This document shows, piece after piece, positions 42,250-49,428 of a DNA stretch of 49,428 bases. The translations under genes and the position numbers were made by a program. The notes below the pieces were generated by a model. The model had not been told where the DNA came from, did not search any database, and saw only the letters and a list, made by a program, of their open reading frames with translations. The first letter of the stretch is position 1. Each line of letters starts with the position of its first letter. The DNA comes from an uncultured Geobacteraceae bacterium (lineage in GTDB: Bacteria; Desulfobacterota; Desulfuromonadia; Geobacterales; Pseudopelobacteraceae), in the NCBI GenBank assembly GCA_903876875.1, contig CAIRBT010000091.1, positions 1 through 49,428 of the forward strand, in the 5' to 3' direction.

Positions 42250-42828
42250 CTACTTATCCGACTCGGTACGTTCCGAGACGATGGTTGCCAGTTTGAGCAG
42301 TCGGGAGCTTATTTCAAGACCGCTCTGCCGGGCGGCGGCCGGATTGATTTCGAAGGAGAGTTTCCGCTCCAGTTGTTTGAACTTGATGATCCCCCCCTTG
42401 GCGATAAAGCCGGGCACTTCACCGATGGTCAGTACCGGTTTCCCCTCAACCGCCTTCAGTACCCGCTTTGTGACCCCCCCCTCGGCCGATTCTCCGAAAT
42501 AAATGAAGTGGCACTGGGACGCCTCGTCGGCCGAAGTTATCCGTATGGTCTTAATGCTGTGGGTAGTAATCATGTTTTTCGCATAGTTTTCAAAGGCTTT
42601 ACCGACCGTACCATTGCCAACTACGCAGGCCCGGAATTCCGCACTGCTGCTGTCAAAGGTAAGGGGGGGCCAGGTCACGTATTTAGTGAAGTTTTCAATA
42701 AAGGCAAACTTGACCTCCTGAAGAGAGGCCGTCGCGGCGTGGGCAGAACTCACCGGAATCACCACCAAAATGGCAAGCTGTAAGGCAACAGCACGTATGA
42801 TGGGCGCACTGCGCCTTAAAATGACCAC
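42250..42828 (-). CDS. YfiR-like periplasmic protein (DUF4154)
   Basis: In this 192-residue protein a signal peptide (to about 31) precedes the DUF4154/YfiR family motifs: VKFAFIENFTKYVTWP near the start, then FIYFGES in the middle, GGIIKFKQLERKLSFEINP and ARQSGLEISSRLLKLA at the end. YfiR holds the membrane enzyme YfiN off by binding its periplasmic domain until redox or envelope stress releases it. Here no diguanylate cyclase is nearby; instead a CHASE8 hybrid kinase and a TonB receptor precede it. The GTG start at 42828 has GGAAGG 5 nt upstream and overlaps the end of the receptor gene by 13 bp, implying coupled translation. Confidence 0.85.
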   Translation of the reverse strand: MVILRRSAPIIRAVALQLAILVVIPVSSAHAATASLQEVKFAFIENFTKYVTWPPLTFDSSSAEFRACVVGNGTVGKAFENYAKNMITTHSIKTIRITSADEASQCHFIYFGESAEGGVTKRVLKAVEGKPVLTIGEVPGFIAKGGIIKFKQLERKLSFEINPAAARQSGLEISSRLLKLATIVSERTESDK

Positions 42829-44828
42829 GTGACCTTCCCATATACACTGCGACGTATCTGTGCAGGCTGGTTGCCAAATATATCTGGCGTGAACTCCAGG
42901 TGATTTGGTTCAAAGAGGTTCTGCCCCACAACGGAAAGCTCCAGGTCAGGAACCGGTTTCCAGGCGACCCGGGCATCCAGTGTTGTATATTCGGGGACAT
43001 CATAGATGGCAGTACTACCATGTATGGTACCGATGTAGCGAAGCCAGAGGGTACACTTCACCTGATGGGGTAATGTCAGAACCGACTTCAGGGAGACCTG
43101 ATTGCCGGGTGCAGTGTCAGCGTACATGGCACGTCTGTCCAGCTCATATGAAGATGAGGAGTTGACCCTCAGATCAAGGTAGGAGTATGCCAGTACAAAG
43201 TCCGTCCAGGTGAGAGGGCGCCAGTTGATGGTCAGTTCCCCGCCTCTGCCGATTGCCGTTGCGGTCGGTGCCATATGCAACTGAACAACTTGATCTACCG
43301 CCGGATCCGCAATTGTGCCCGTCAACGAACGGTAATCATTGTAGAAGAGTGCCAGGTCAAAGGCAAGGGTCGGAATCGGTTGGTAGCGGTAACCGGTCTC
43401 ATAGGCTATCAACGTTTCTACGGGGAGGCTCTGATTTCCCCTCAGGTGTGGATAGTTACCCGCCGAATCTGGCCACATATCGGTAGAAATACTTCTTTCC
43501 GCCCGTGAGGGCGTACGTACGGCTCGTGACACAGCACCCCAGATGGTCTGCCGTTCATTTAGTGTCAGGAGCAGGCGCCCGGTTGGTTGAACTTCCAAGC
43601 CGGTTGAGTCGTTATGTTCAACCCGAGAGCCTGCAATGAAATAGAGCGTGTCGGGTAAAAGTGTTATCTTGTCCTGCACGAAGGCGGTAAACAGTTGATC
43701 TGTACTTCGCGGAGGAATATATACCGGTTGGCCTGAGGACGGATTGTCACTTAACTGATCGGTTATCAACCGGTAGCCGGCACCCCAGATGAGATGATTG
43801 CGAGCACCGAGGGTGAACGTATGCTGTAGCTCTAAATCAGCGGTGTTCCGTTTTTCAGGATCTGATGAGTTAATACGGCTTTCAATAGTTGTCTGATCTA
43901 AAAAAAGTTGCACTGATACATTTGAATTGTCTGCAAGGGATTGGTGCCATCTGCCAAGAATGTTATGGCCATCGAACAAATAATCGGCCACCCGGCTTGT
44001 GTAGGCATCCCCCTGCAGTGTAACGCTGCTCATGGCGTTGAGATCCCAATCACCCCGAAAGCCACTGCGCCAATCGTTCCAGAATGCATTAACGGTATTG
44101 GACGAATCTATGGGGAACTGGGCGTCGCGGTAAAAATATTTGCCATAGAGTCGGAGATAGCCGGTGTCTCCAACCTTTGCACCGTAACGGACACCGGTTG
44201 CCGCTCGCTCTTCGCTCCCGACAGAGGCGGTAACCATGCCGCCAGTGGTGTCTTTGGCATGTTTGGTGGTAATATTAATGACGCCGTTAACGGCGTTGAC
44301 ACCCCATAAAGTAGCCGCCGGGCCACGAATAACCTCAATTTGCTCGATATCTTCCAGCATGGGTTCTTGGACATTCCAATGCACGCCGGAAAACAGAGAG
44401 TTATACAGAGTACGGCCGTCCTGAATAACCAGCAGTTTTGTGGCAAAGCGACCGGCAAAGCCCCGGATGCTGATAGCCCACTTGTTGCCATCCATGCGGG
44501 CAACCTGCACGCCCGGTGCCAACCGCAGGGCATCGGCAAGGGACGTTACCCCGGAATTACGAATGTCTTCGGCGGTAATGACATAGATGGCCGAGGAGGT
44601 GGTAAAAGCCGTTTCCGCCTGTTTTGATGCCGAATAAACCTCAATCTGCATCAAGTCTTCGAGACTCAGCCGCGATAATTGGTCAGCTGAAGCCATTTGA
44701 ATCAGAGGCTCGGCAGACGCCTTCTCTGCCGGATACGCAAGGAAAAGTGACACTGCGGTGATAGCCGTGGCACAGAGTGTGCGGGTTTGCCGAAGAGTTC
44801 GTGGGTAACCGAAAAAATTAATTCTCAT
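42816..44828 (-). CDS. TonB-dependent outer-membrane receptor
   Basis: This 670-residue protein has a signal peptide (to about residue 39), an N-terminal SLEDLMQIEVYSASK motif (the usual TonB-box area), and a plug domain with SGVTSLADALRLAPGVQVAR, ISIRGFAGRFATKLLVIQDG and IEVIRGPAATLWG. A beta-barrel of alternating strands follows and the last residue is Phe, as in outer-membrane barrels. The start at 44828 is chosen for its GAGGAAG site and the signal peptide; the 100 extra codons up to 45128 overlap the kinase gene and have no signal peptide. It lies 10 bp after the kinase stop. The ligand is unknown; in this context it may act as a sensor as well as an importer. Confidence 0.88.
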   Translation of the reverse strand: MRINFFGYPRTLRQTRTLCATAITAVSLFLAYPAEKASAEPLIQMASADQLSRLSLEDLMQIEVYSASKQAETAFTTSSAIYVITAEDIRNSGVTSLADALRLAPGVQVARMDGNKWAISIRGFAGRFATKLLVIQDGRTLYNSLFSGVHWNVQEPMLEDIEQIEVIRGPAATLWGVNAVNGVINITTKHAKDTTGGMVTASVGSEERAATGVRYGAKVGDTGYLRLYGKYFYRDAQFPIDSSNTVNAFWNDWRSGFRGDWDLNAMSSVTLQGDAYTSRVADYLFDGHNILGRWHQSLADNSNVSVQLFLDQTTIESRINSSDPEKRNTADLELQHTFTLGARNHLIWGAGYRLITDQLSDNPSSGQPVYIPPRSTDQLFTAFVQDKITLLPDTLYFIAGSRVEHNDSTGLEVQPTGRLLLTLNERQTIWGAVSRAVRTPSRAERSISTDMWPDSAGNYPHLRGNQSLPVETLIAYETGYRYQPIPTLAFDLALFYNDYRSLTGTIADPAVDQVVQLHMAPTATAIGRGGELTINWRPLTWTDFVLAYSYLDLRVNSSSSYELDRRAMYADTAPGNQVSLKSVLTLPHQVKCTLWLRYIGTIHGSTAIYDVPEYTTLDARVAWKPVPDLELSVVGQNLFEPNHLEFTPDIFGNQPAQIRRSVYGKVTWSF

Positions 44829-44838
44829 AGGCTCTTCC

Positions 44839-47310
44839 TCATGGTGTGGTAAATACATCTTCCCTTGTTGTTGCAAGTTCTTTCTGTAACAGCTGAACGG
44901 CAATGGTACGTAAAGCTTCAATCTCACCGATATCCATCTCTGCAGAGGAGAGTTCCTGGCCACTACGCAGCCGCTCTTCCATTGATTCACATCTGGCTGC
45001 CAGAAAAAGAGCCCCCAGCATGGAACTGGATGTTTTGAGGGTATGGGCGGCTCTGATCGCCTTGTCCCTGTTTTTTCCGGTAAGATTGCTGCGTAAGGTG
45101 CCGACCAGTTGCTGGGAGTCGCCTTCAAACAGGGAGATAATCCGTGTCAAGAGATCCGGTGCTCCCGGGCGCTGCATGGCTCTGATGGCAGTGAGTGGCT
45201 CCTGATCAAGGGTCAGTGCCTGTTCCGGGGTTGTCTCGGAAGGACGCGTGTCAGCGGCTCTTTCGTCCATGTGCGGTGCCTCGCTCTCCTCGGTTTTCGG
45301 TAGCCACAGCAGCAGCGACTCCTTGAGCAGTCGGATGTCCACCGGTTTCTTCAAGTAGTCATCCATGCCGGCGTCAAAGCATGCCTGCTTATCCCTTTCC
45401 ATGGCATTACCGGTGAGGGCAATGATCGGTATGCGTCCGCTTCCCCGCTGCCGTTCCTTCTTCCGATATATTCTGGTAGCTTCATAGCCGTCCATCTCCG
45501 GCATCTGGCAATCCATTAATATGAGGTCAAACGGTTCCCGGTCAATCGCTGCCAGAGCCTCCGTGCCGTTATTTGCCAGGGTGACGGCACTATAGCCAAG
45601 GCAGGCGAGCAGTTCGCTGCATACCTCCCGGTTAATCAGGGAGTCATCCACCACCAGCAACCTGGCTCCATAAGCGACCATTTCGTCAGCGTTGGCATCG
45701 GGGATGGCTGAAGTCGATTCGGGTAATTGCCCGACAAACGGGGTCAGACGGATGGTTACGTGAAAGGTGGTACCAGAACCGTAGGTACTCTCCACCTCAA
45801 TGCCCCCCCCCATAAGTTCAGTCAACTGGCGGGCGATGGACAGACCAAGGCCGGTGCCCCCATAACGGCGTGTAGTGGAGCCGTCGGCCTGGGTAAAGCG
45901 TTCAAACACCAACGGCAGAGCTTCCGGAGTGATGCCGATACCGGTGTCAGAAACGTCAAGCCTGACCATCACATGGTCTGACTCACGGGAAACCACGGAG
46001 GCTCCGACCGTGATCTTGCCCCGCTCGGTGAATTTCAGTGCATTATTAAGCAGATTCAGTAGAATCTGTCGCAGTCGGAACGGATCACCTTCAACTGCCG
46101 TCGGAACATCAGCGGCAATGGTGGCGGCTAATTCAACCTCTTTCCATTCCGCCTGCTCTGAAAATATTTCAACCACATCGTTAAGCAATTCATGGAGATG
46201 AAACGGAGTGATTTCCAGATCGAGTCCCCCCGCTTCAATCTTTGAAAAATCCAGAATATCATTGATAATCTTCAAGAGCGATGTGGAAGAATTTTTGATG
46301 GTTTTGGCCAAATGATGCTGATGGTCGGTGAGTCCGCTCTTGATCAATACATCGGTCATCCCCATGATGCCGTTCATGGGGGTGCGGATTTCATGGCTGA
46401 TGTTGGCAAGAAACTGTGACTTTGCAAGGTTGGCACTCTCGGCGGCGGTTTTCGCACCATTCAGAGCGGTGACGGTCGCTTCCAGCGTGCTGTTGGCGGA
46501 GGAAAGTTCTACCGTTCGCTCTAAAATGGTATCTTCCAGTGAACTGTTGTAGGCCGTAATCTTCTCATCGCGATCATGGAGGGCGGTCAGCAGACTGTTA
46601 AAGCTTTCAATCAGGGTGCCAACTTCGTCGTTGCTCCCCTGGGGCACCCGCAGGGAAAAGTCCGTACTCAGGCTGACGCGGTGAACCGTGTCTGCCAGGC
46701 TGATAATGGGTGTGGTGATGAAACGCTGCAGGCGTTTTGAGAGCAGAAACGTTATTACCAAGGCCAGGAGAAAAACAAGTACAATGCTGACGAAAAAATA
46801 GGCCAGCTGAAAATAGAGTGACGAGGGGTCCAGCTGAATAAGCACTTTGCCAATTGGCTTTCCGTCAAAATTGACCGGCTTTACCGCTTTGTTGTCATCG
46901 GCCCAGATCAGGTCAAGCCACGAGGGGGACAGCTCCCGCAACAGTTGGGCCGGCTCCTTATTTGCCGTGGTAATTTTGCTCCGATAGGAGGCAAAGACAG
47001 CATCATTGCCGTCATATATAATGGCAGAAATAATCTGCTTCTTTTCTTTCAGGCCGTTCAGAACATCCTGTGCGGCACGGGGATCCTCAAAGACAATGGC
47101 TGCGCCGACATTCTGTGCCACGATATCGGCCAGTGAGTTGAGATCCTCCCGGGCTTCCCGGTGCTTCATATAGGTAAAGCTGGCAAGAAGAATCACCGCC
47201 ACCAGCAGAAGTATCACGGTACTCTGTAATACCATGAGCGACTCAACCTTACGCTGTATGGATGTGCCAGTGAACCGTTCTTGTATGTGTGTTTGTATAT
47301 ACCGGTACAT
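44839..47310 (-). CDS. CHASE8-HAMP hybrid histidine kinase with receiver and Hpt domains
   Basis: This is an 823-residue protein. TM1 is about 26-48. The periplasmic domain (about 50-165) has the CHASE8 pattern of YfiN (DIVAQNVGAAIVFEDPRAAQDVLNGLKEK). TM2 at about 168-190 and a HAMP domain follow. HisKA carries the phospho-His in FLANISHEIRTPMNGIMG, and the HATPase carries DTGIGITPE and [13 protein letters not shown] receiver (about 560-680: VVDDSLINR, LILMDCQMPEMDG, KKPVD) and an Hpt domain (AAHTLKTSSSMLGA, His about residue 762) finish it. All four phosphorelay steps are present except the final regulator. The ATG at 47310 has no ribosome site; a promoter directly upstream may give a leaderless transcript. 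Confidence 0.86.
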   Translation of the reverse strand: MYRYIQTHIQERFTGTSIQRKVESLMVLQSTVILLLVAVILLASFTYMKHREAREDLNSLADIVAQNVGAAIVFEDPRAAQDVLNGLKEKKQIISAIIYDGNDAVFASYRSKITTANKEPAQLLRELSPSWLDLIWADDNKAVKPVNFDGKPIGKVLIQLDPSSLYFQLAYFFVSIVLVFLLALVITFLLSKRLQRFITTPIISLADTVHRVSLSTDFSLRVPQGSNDEVGTLIESFNSLLTALHDRDEKITAYNSSLEDTILERTVELSSANSTLEATVTALNGAKTAAESANLAKSQFLANISHEIRTPMNGIMGMTDVLIKSGLTDHQHHLAKTIKNSSTSLLKIINDILDFSKIEAGGLDLEITPFHLHELLNDVVEIFSEQAEWKEVELAATIAADVPTAVEGDPFRLRQILLNLLNNALKFTERGKITVGASVVSRESDHVMVRLDVSDTGIGITPEALPLVFERFTQADGSTTRRYGGTGLGLSIARQLTELMGGGIEVESTYGSGTTFHVTIRLTPFVGQLPESTSAIPDANADEMVAYGARLLVVDDSLINREVCSELLACLGYSAVTLANNGTEALAAIDREPFDLILMDCQMPEMDGYEATRIYRKKERQRGSGRIPIIALTGNAMERDKQACFDAGMDDYLKKPVDIRLLKESLLLWLPKTEESEAPHMDERAADTRPSETTPEQALTLDQEPLTAIRAMQRPGAPDLLTRIISLFEGDSQQLVGTLRSNLTGKNRDKAIRAAHTLKTSSSMLGALFLAARCESMEERLRSGQELSSAEMDIGEIEALRTIAVQLLQKELATTREDVFTTP

Positions 47311-47316
47311 TGTTTG

Positions 47317-47345
47317 GTTTTATTCGTTTGAATAGCTACTGTCAA
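47317..47345 (-). promoter_or_regulatory. Promoter of the YfiR/TonB/CHASE8 operon, possibly leaderless
   Basis: On the minus strand a perfect TTGACA (47345-47340), 17-nt spacer and TAAAAC (47322-47317, weak) end only 6 nt before the ATG at 47310. Transcription would begin at about the ATG, consistent with the missing ribosome site. Confidence 0.45.
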
Positions 47346-47478
47346 TGAAGAACTTCACTTTTACCAATCCTCATTCGTCAACGGTTGTATTTTGAACCGG
47401 TTTGAGGTACTGTATTTGCTTAAGAATGCCGTGGGAGCGGTCTCCGGCACTGTTATGACTCTGATTCAGGAGTAGACC

Positions 47479-48393
47479 ATGAGCGACGATATTAAAAAGC
47501 AGATCAGGGCTCTGCTCATCACGCACAACGCCGTGCTACTTGCCCATAATTATATGCGGGATGAAGTACAGGAGATTGCCGACATAACCGGCGATTCTCT
47601 GGCACTCTCCATTGAGGCCTCGAAAACAGCTGCCGATGTCATCGTCTTCTGTGGTGTCCACTTTATGGCAGAATCGGCGGCCATTCTTTCTCCGGACAAG
47701 AAGGTGCTACTCCCCCGTGCCGATGCTGGCTGTCCCATGGCCGACATGGTGACGCCAAAAGAGCTGGAGGAACTCCGGTCCCGTCATCCGGGCGTGCCGG
47801 TGGTGACCTATGTCAACTCATCGGCGGAGGTCAAAGCCCACTCGGACATCTGCTGCACCTCTGCCAATGCCCTCACGGTGGTGCGTTCCTTGAAAGAGGA
47901 AGAGCTGATTTTCGTACCGGATCGGAATCTTGGTCGCTGGATTGCCACCTTCGTGCCGGAGAAAAAATTTATCTTCTGGGAAGGATTTTGCCCGACCCAC
48001 GAGAGGATGACGCAGGCGGCAGTGGCACAGAAAAAAGCAGAACATCCCGATGCCCTCTTTATCTGTCACCCTGAAAGTGCTCCGAACGTGACCGCCCTGG
48101 CCGACTACGTCTGCTCGACCAGCGGTATGTATGACTATTGCCGAACCAGTCCGGCGAAAAAGTTCATTGTCGGCACCGAGGCCGGTATCCTCTACAAGTT
48201 GCGTCTTGACAGTCCGGATAAGGAGTTCATTCTGGCTTCTCCCGCACTCTTTTGCCCCAATATGAAACTCACGTCGCTGGAGGATATCCTGCTGTCACTG
48301 CAAACCCTGTCACCGGTTGTGACCGTGCCGGAAGATATTCGCCTCCGTGCCAAAGGATCATTGGACCGGATGCTGGCAATCCCCCGGGATTAA
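47479..48393 (+). CDS. nadA: Quinolinate synthase
   Basis: This is a 304-residue protein of normal NadA length. The three cluster cysteines C85 (AGCPMAD), C171 (EGFCPTHE) and C259 (FCPNMKLTS) are present, as are [15 protein letters not shown] and [11 protein letters not shown]. NadA condenses iminoaspartate and dihydroxyacetone phosphate to quinolinate with a 4Fe-4S cluster in de novo NAD synthesis. CAGGAG lies 8 nt before the ATG. The next gene begins 12 nt after its stop, so they are probably co-transcribed, though the functions appear unrelated. Confidence 0.95.
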   Translation: MSDDIKKQIRALLITHNAVLLAHNYMRDEVQEIADITGDSLALSIEASKTAADVIVFCGVHFMAESAAILSPDKKVLLPRADAGCPMADMVTPKELEELRSRHPGVPVVTYVNSSAEVKAHSDICCTSANALTVVRSLKEEELIFVPDRNLGRWIATFVPEKKFIFWEGFCPTHERMTQAAVAQKKAEHPDALFICHPESAPNVTALADYVCSTSGMYDYCRTSPAKKFIVGTEAGILYKLRLDSPDKEFILASPALFCPNMKLTSLEDILLSLQTLSPVVTVPEDIRLRAKGSLDRMLAIPRD

Positions 48394-48405
48394 CCACACA
48401 CCACT

Positions 48406-49284
48406 ATGGAACATCTGATAGATATTGCCCTCGGCACCATCTCCCTGCGTCCTTACGTCTTTGCTTTTTTTGGTGCATACTTGCTGGTTTGCGTACCCCA
48501 TATCGGCTGGCGGCGTACCTTCATTTTTACCCTGCTTGGCGGCACCATCTCTTTCGGTTCCAAATGGCTCTCCGTCCATACCGGTTTCCCCTACGGTTGG
48601 TGTTCCTACCTGCTGACCACCAGCCAGGAGGAGCTCTGGATTGCCGGAGTGCCGTTCTTTGACGCCCTTTCACCCGTGTTTCTGGCCTACAGTAGTTATG
48701 CCACCGCCCTGTTCATTCTGTCGCCGCTCAAGGCATCGCGCTGGAATCTGGCAACCCTGGAAACCCGGCGGCTTCGTCGTTCACTCTCGGTGCTGCTGCT
48801 GGCGGCGTGCCTGCAAACCATGCTTGCGGTGGCACTTGATCCGGTGACACTGCAAGGGGAACACTGGTTTCTCGGCCAGATCTACGCCTTCCGCGAGGTG
48901 GGGATCCATTTTGGTGTGCCACTCTCCAACTATGGTGGCTGGTTGCTGACCAGTCTCTGTCTGGTCGGGACATTCCAGGTGATCGACGCCCGGCGTCTTT
49001 CCGAAACAACCCTCGGCCTGGCACCCATTCCCTGCCACTGCCTGCTGGGGCCCTTTCTGTATCTGTCGGTACTCTTCTTCAGCATAAGCACGGCACTGGC
49101 CATCGGCGAACACCTCCTGGCACTCTGTACCGCCCTTATGTATCTACTCCCGCTGGTCATTGTGTTGCTTTCTCTCTTCAAGCGGGTCAACAGCTTTACC
49201 AAGGATCAGTTGGGGGATCATCTGCGGGATTATCCCTGGTCATCGGTGGGCAATAGCATCAAACAGAGAAACCAGCGTCGGTAG
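48406..49284 (+). CDS. CruF-like carotenoid biosynthesis membrane protein (DUF422 family)
   Basis: This 292-residue polytopic protein has about seven hydrophobic helices. Conserved family stretches are TGFPYGWCSY, WIAGVPFFDALSPVFLAYSSYATALF, ALDPVTLQGEHWFL and FREVGIHFGVPLSNYGGWLL. The family includes CruF, the carotenoid 1',2'-hydratase, and related membrane carotenoid proteins; exact activity here is not certain. The ATG at 48406 has no clear ribosome site, and it lies 12 nt after nadA, so translational coupling or a later start is possible. No other carotenoid gene is in the window. Confidence 0.7.
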   Translation: MEHLIDIALGTISLRPYVFAFFGAYLLVCVPHIGWRRTFIFTLLGGTISFGSKWLSVHTGFPYGWCSYLLTTSQEELWIAGVPFFDALSPVFLAYSSYATALFILSPLKASRWNLATLETRRLRRSLSVLLLAACLQTMLAVALDPVTLQGEHWFLGQIYAFREVGIHFGVPLSNYGGWLLTSLCLVGTFQVIDARRLSETTLGLAPIPCHCLLGPFLYLSVLFFSISTALAIGEHLLALCTALMYLLPLVIVLLSLFKRVNSFTKDQLGDHLRDYPWSSVGNSIKQRNQRR

Positions 49285-49328
49285 TAAGCCGACAAAAATA
49301 GCAATTTTGCGTCAATGAAATGAAAAGC

Positions 49329-49357
49329 TGGACAAATGGTACGGCATATACTATAAA
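49329..49357 (+). promoter_or_regulatory. Sigma-70 promoter of the tRNA-Ser gene
   Basis: TGGACA (49329-49334), a 17-nt spacer and TATAAA (49352-49357) lie about 16 nt before the tRNA. Both hexamers match consensus at five of six positions. Confidence 0.75.
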
Positions 49358-49373
49358 GTCAATTCCCTCGTGC

Positions 49374-49428
49374 GGAGAGATGTCCGAGCGGTTGAAGGAG
49401 CACGCCTGGAAAGCGTGTGTACGTTAAT
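49374..49428 (+). tRNA. tRNA-Ser(GGA), 3' part beyond the window
   Basis: The 7-base 5' acceptor strand GGAGAGA, then TG, a D-arm, and an anticodon arm CACGC / loop CTGGAAA / GCGTG are all visible. The anticodon is GGA at 49408-49410. The sequence ends in the variable arm at the window edge. A typical sigma-70 promoter precedes it. Confidence 0.93.

Noticed and set aside
44829-45128. 100-codon N-terminal extension of the TonB receptor
   Set aside because: It overlaps the kinase coding region and would bury the signal peptide; a good start with ribosome site exists at 44828.
1-49428. CRISPR arrays, toxin-antitoxin pairs or restriction systems
   Set aside because: No regularly spaced direct repeats and no recognisable methylase, restriction or antitoxin genes were seen.

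Overview
The window looks like a chromosomal segment from a Geobacter-type iron-reducing bacterium (Desulfuromonadota, Geobacterales). Three gene sets point there: an inner-membrane b/c cytochrome with nine CxxCH haem motifs and a HydC/FdnI-like b domain (CbcL type), a cytoplasmic NADPH-dependent oxidoreductase pair matching SfrA/SfrB, and a methyl-accepting chemotaxis protein whose periplasmic sensor carries a CxxCH haem site. Gene density, moderate GC and abundant two-component genes fit. Genus or species cannot be fixed from sequence alone. No CRISPR array, rRNA, complete prophage or IS element is visible.

Layout. 1-763: 3' end of a self-processing surface or tail-fibre protein (S74 chaperone domain). 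930-9881 (minus): CbcL-like cytochrome with a small upstream membrane ORF, a radical SAM protein coupled to a 59-residue zinc-ribbon protein, then sfrB-sfrA. 10119-11258 (plus): M29 aminopeptidase. 11372-18482 (plus): a minor pseudopilin operon (PilV-, PilW-, PilX-, PilY1- and FimU-like) behind a good sigma-54 promoter. 18483-21998 (minus): two-subunit 2-oxoacid:ferredoxin oxidoreductase and a rubrerythrin. 22095-25019 (plus): a c-di-GMP cluster (REC-REC-like-PilZ protein, glycosyltransferase, REC-GGDEF cyclase). 25088-26005 (plus): Rpn-type nuclease.

26118-33384 (minus) is a six-gene phosphorelay array. Five of its genes are joined to a neighbour by 4-bp ATGA or GTGA overlaps, and the only break is a 26-bp gap. 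33557-38134 (minus) holds transaldolase, a TRASH/YHS-like membrane protein, folK, a DUF697 membrane protein paired with an unusual ParA-like ATPase, and two exported coiled-coil proteins. 38403-42247 (plus): haem-containing chemoreceptor and a REC-PAS-kinase-REC hybrid. 42250-47310 (minus): CHASE8 hybrid kinase, TonB-dependent receptor and YfiR-like periplasmic protein. 47479-49428 (plus): nadA, a CruF-like carotenoid gene and the 5' part of a tRNA-Ser(GGA).

How it fits together. Electron flow (CbcL, SfrAB, 2-oxoacid oxidoreductase), surface appendages (pseudopilins, PilY1) and signalling dominate. About ten proteins are sensor kinases, response regulators, c-di-GMP enzymes or chemoreceptors. 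The most interesting candidate system is the YfiR / TonB receptor / CHASE8-kinase triad: it resembles the YfiBNR circuit, but a phosphorelay kinase replaces the diguanylate cyclase and an outer-membrane TonB receptor replaces YfiB. Second is the ParA-like ATPase whose signature lysine is arginine, coupled to a DUF697 membrane protein with no ParB nearby.
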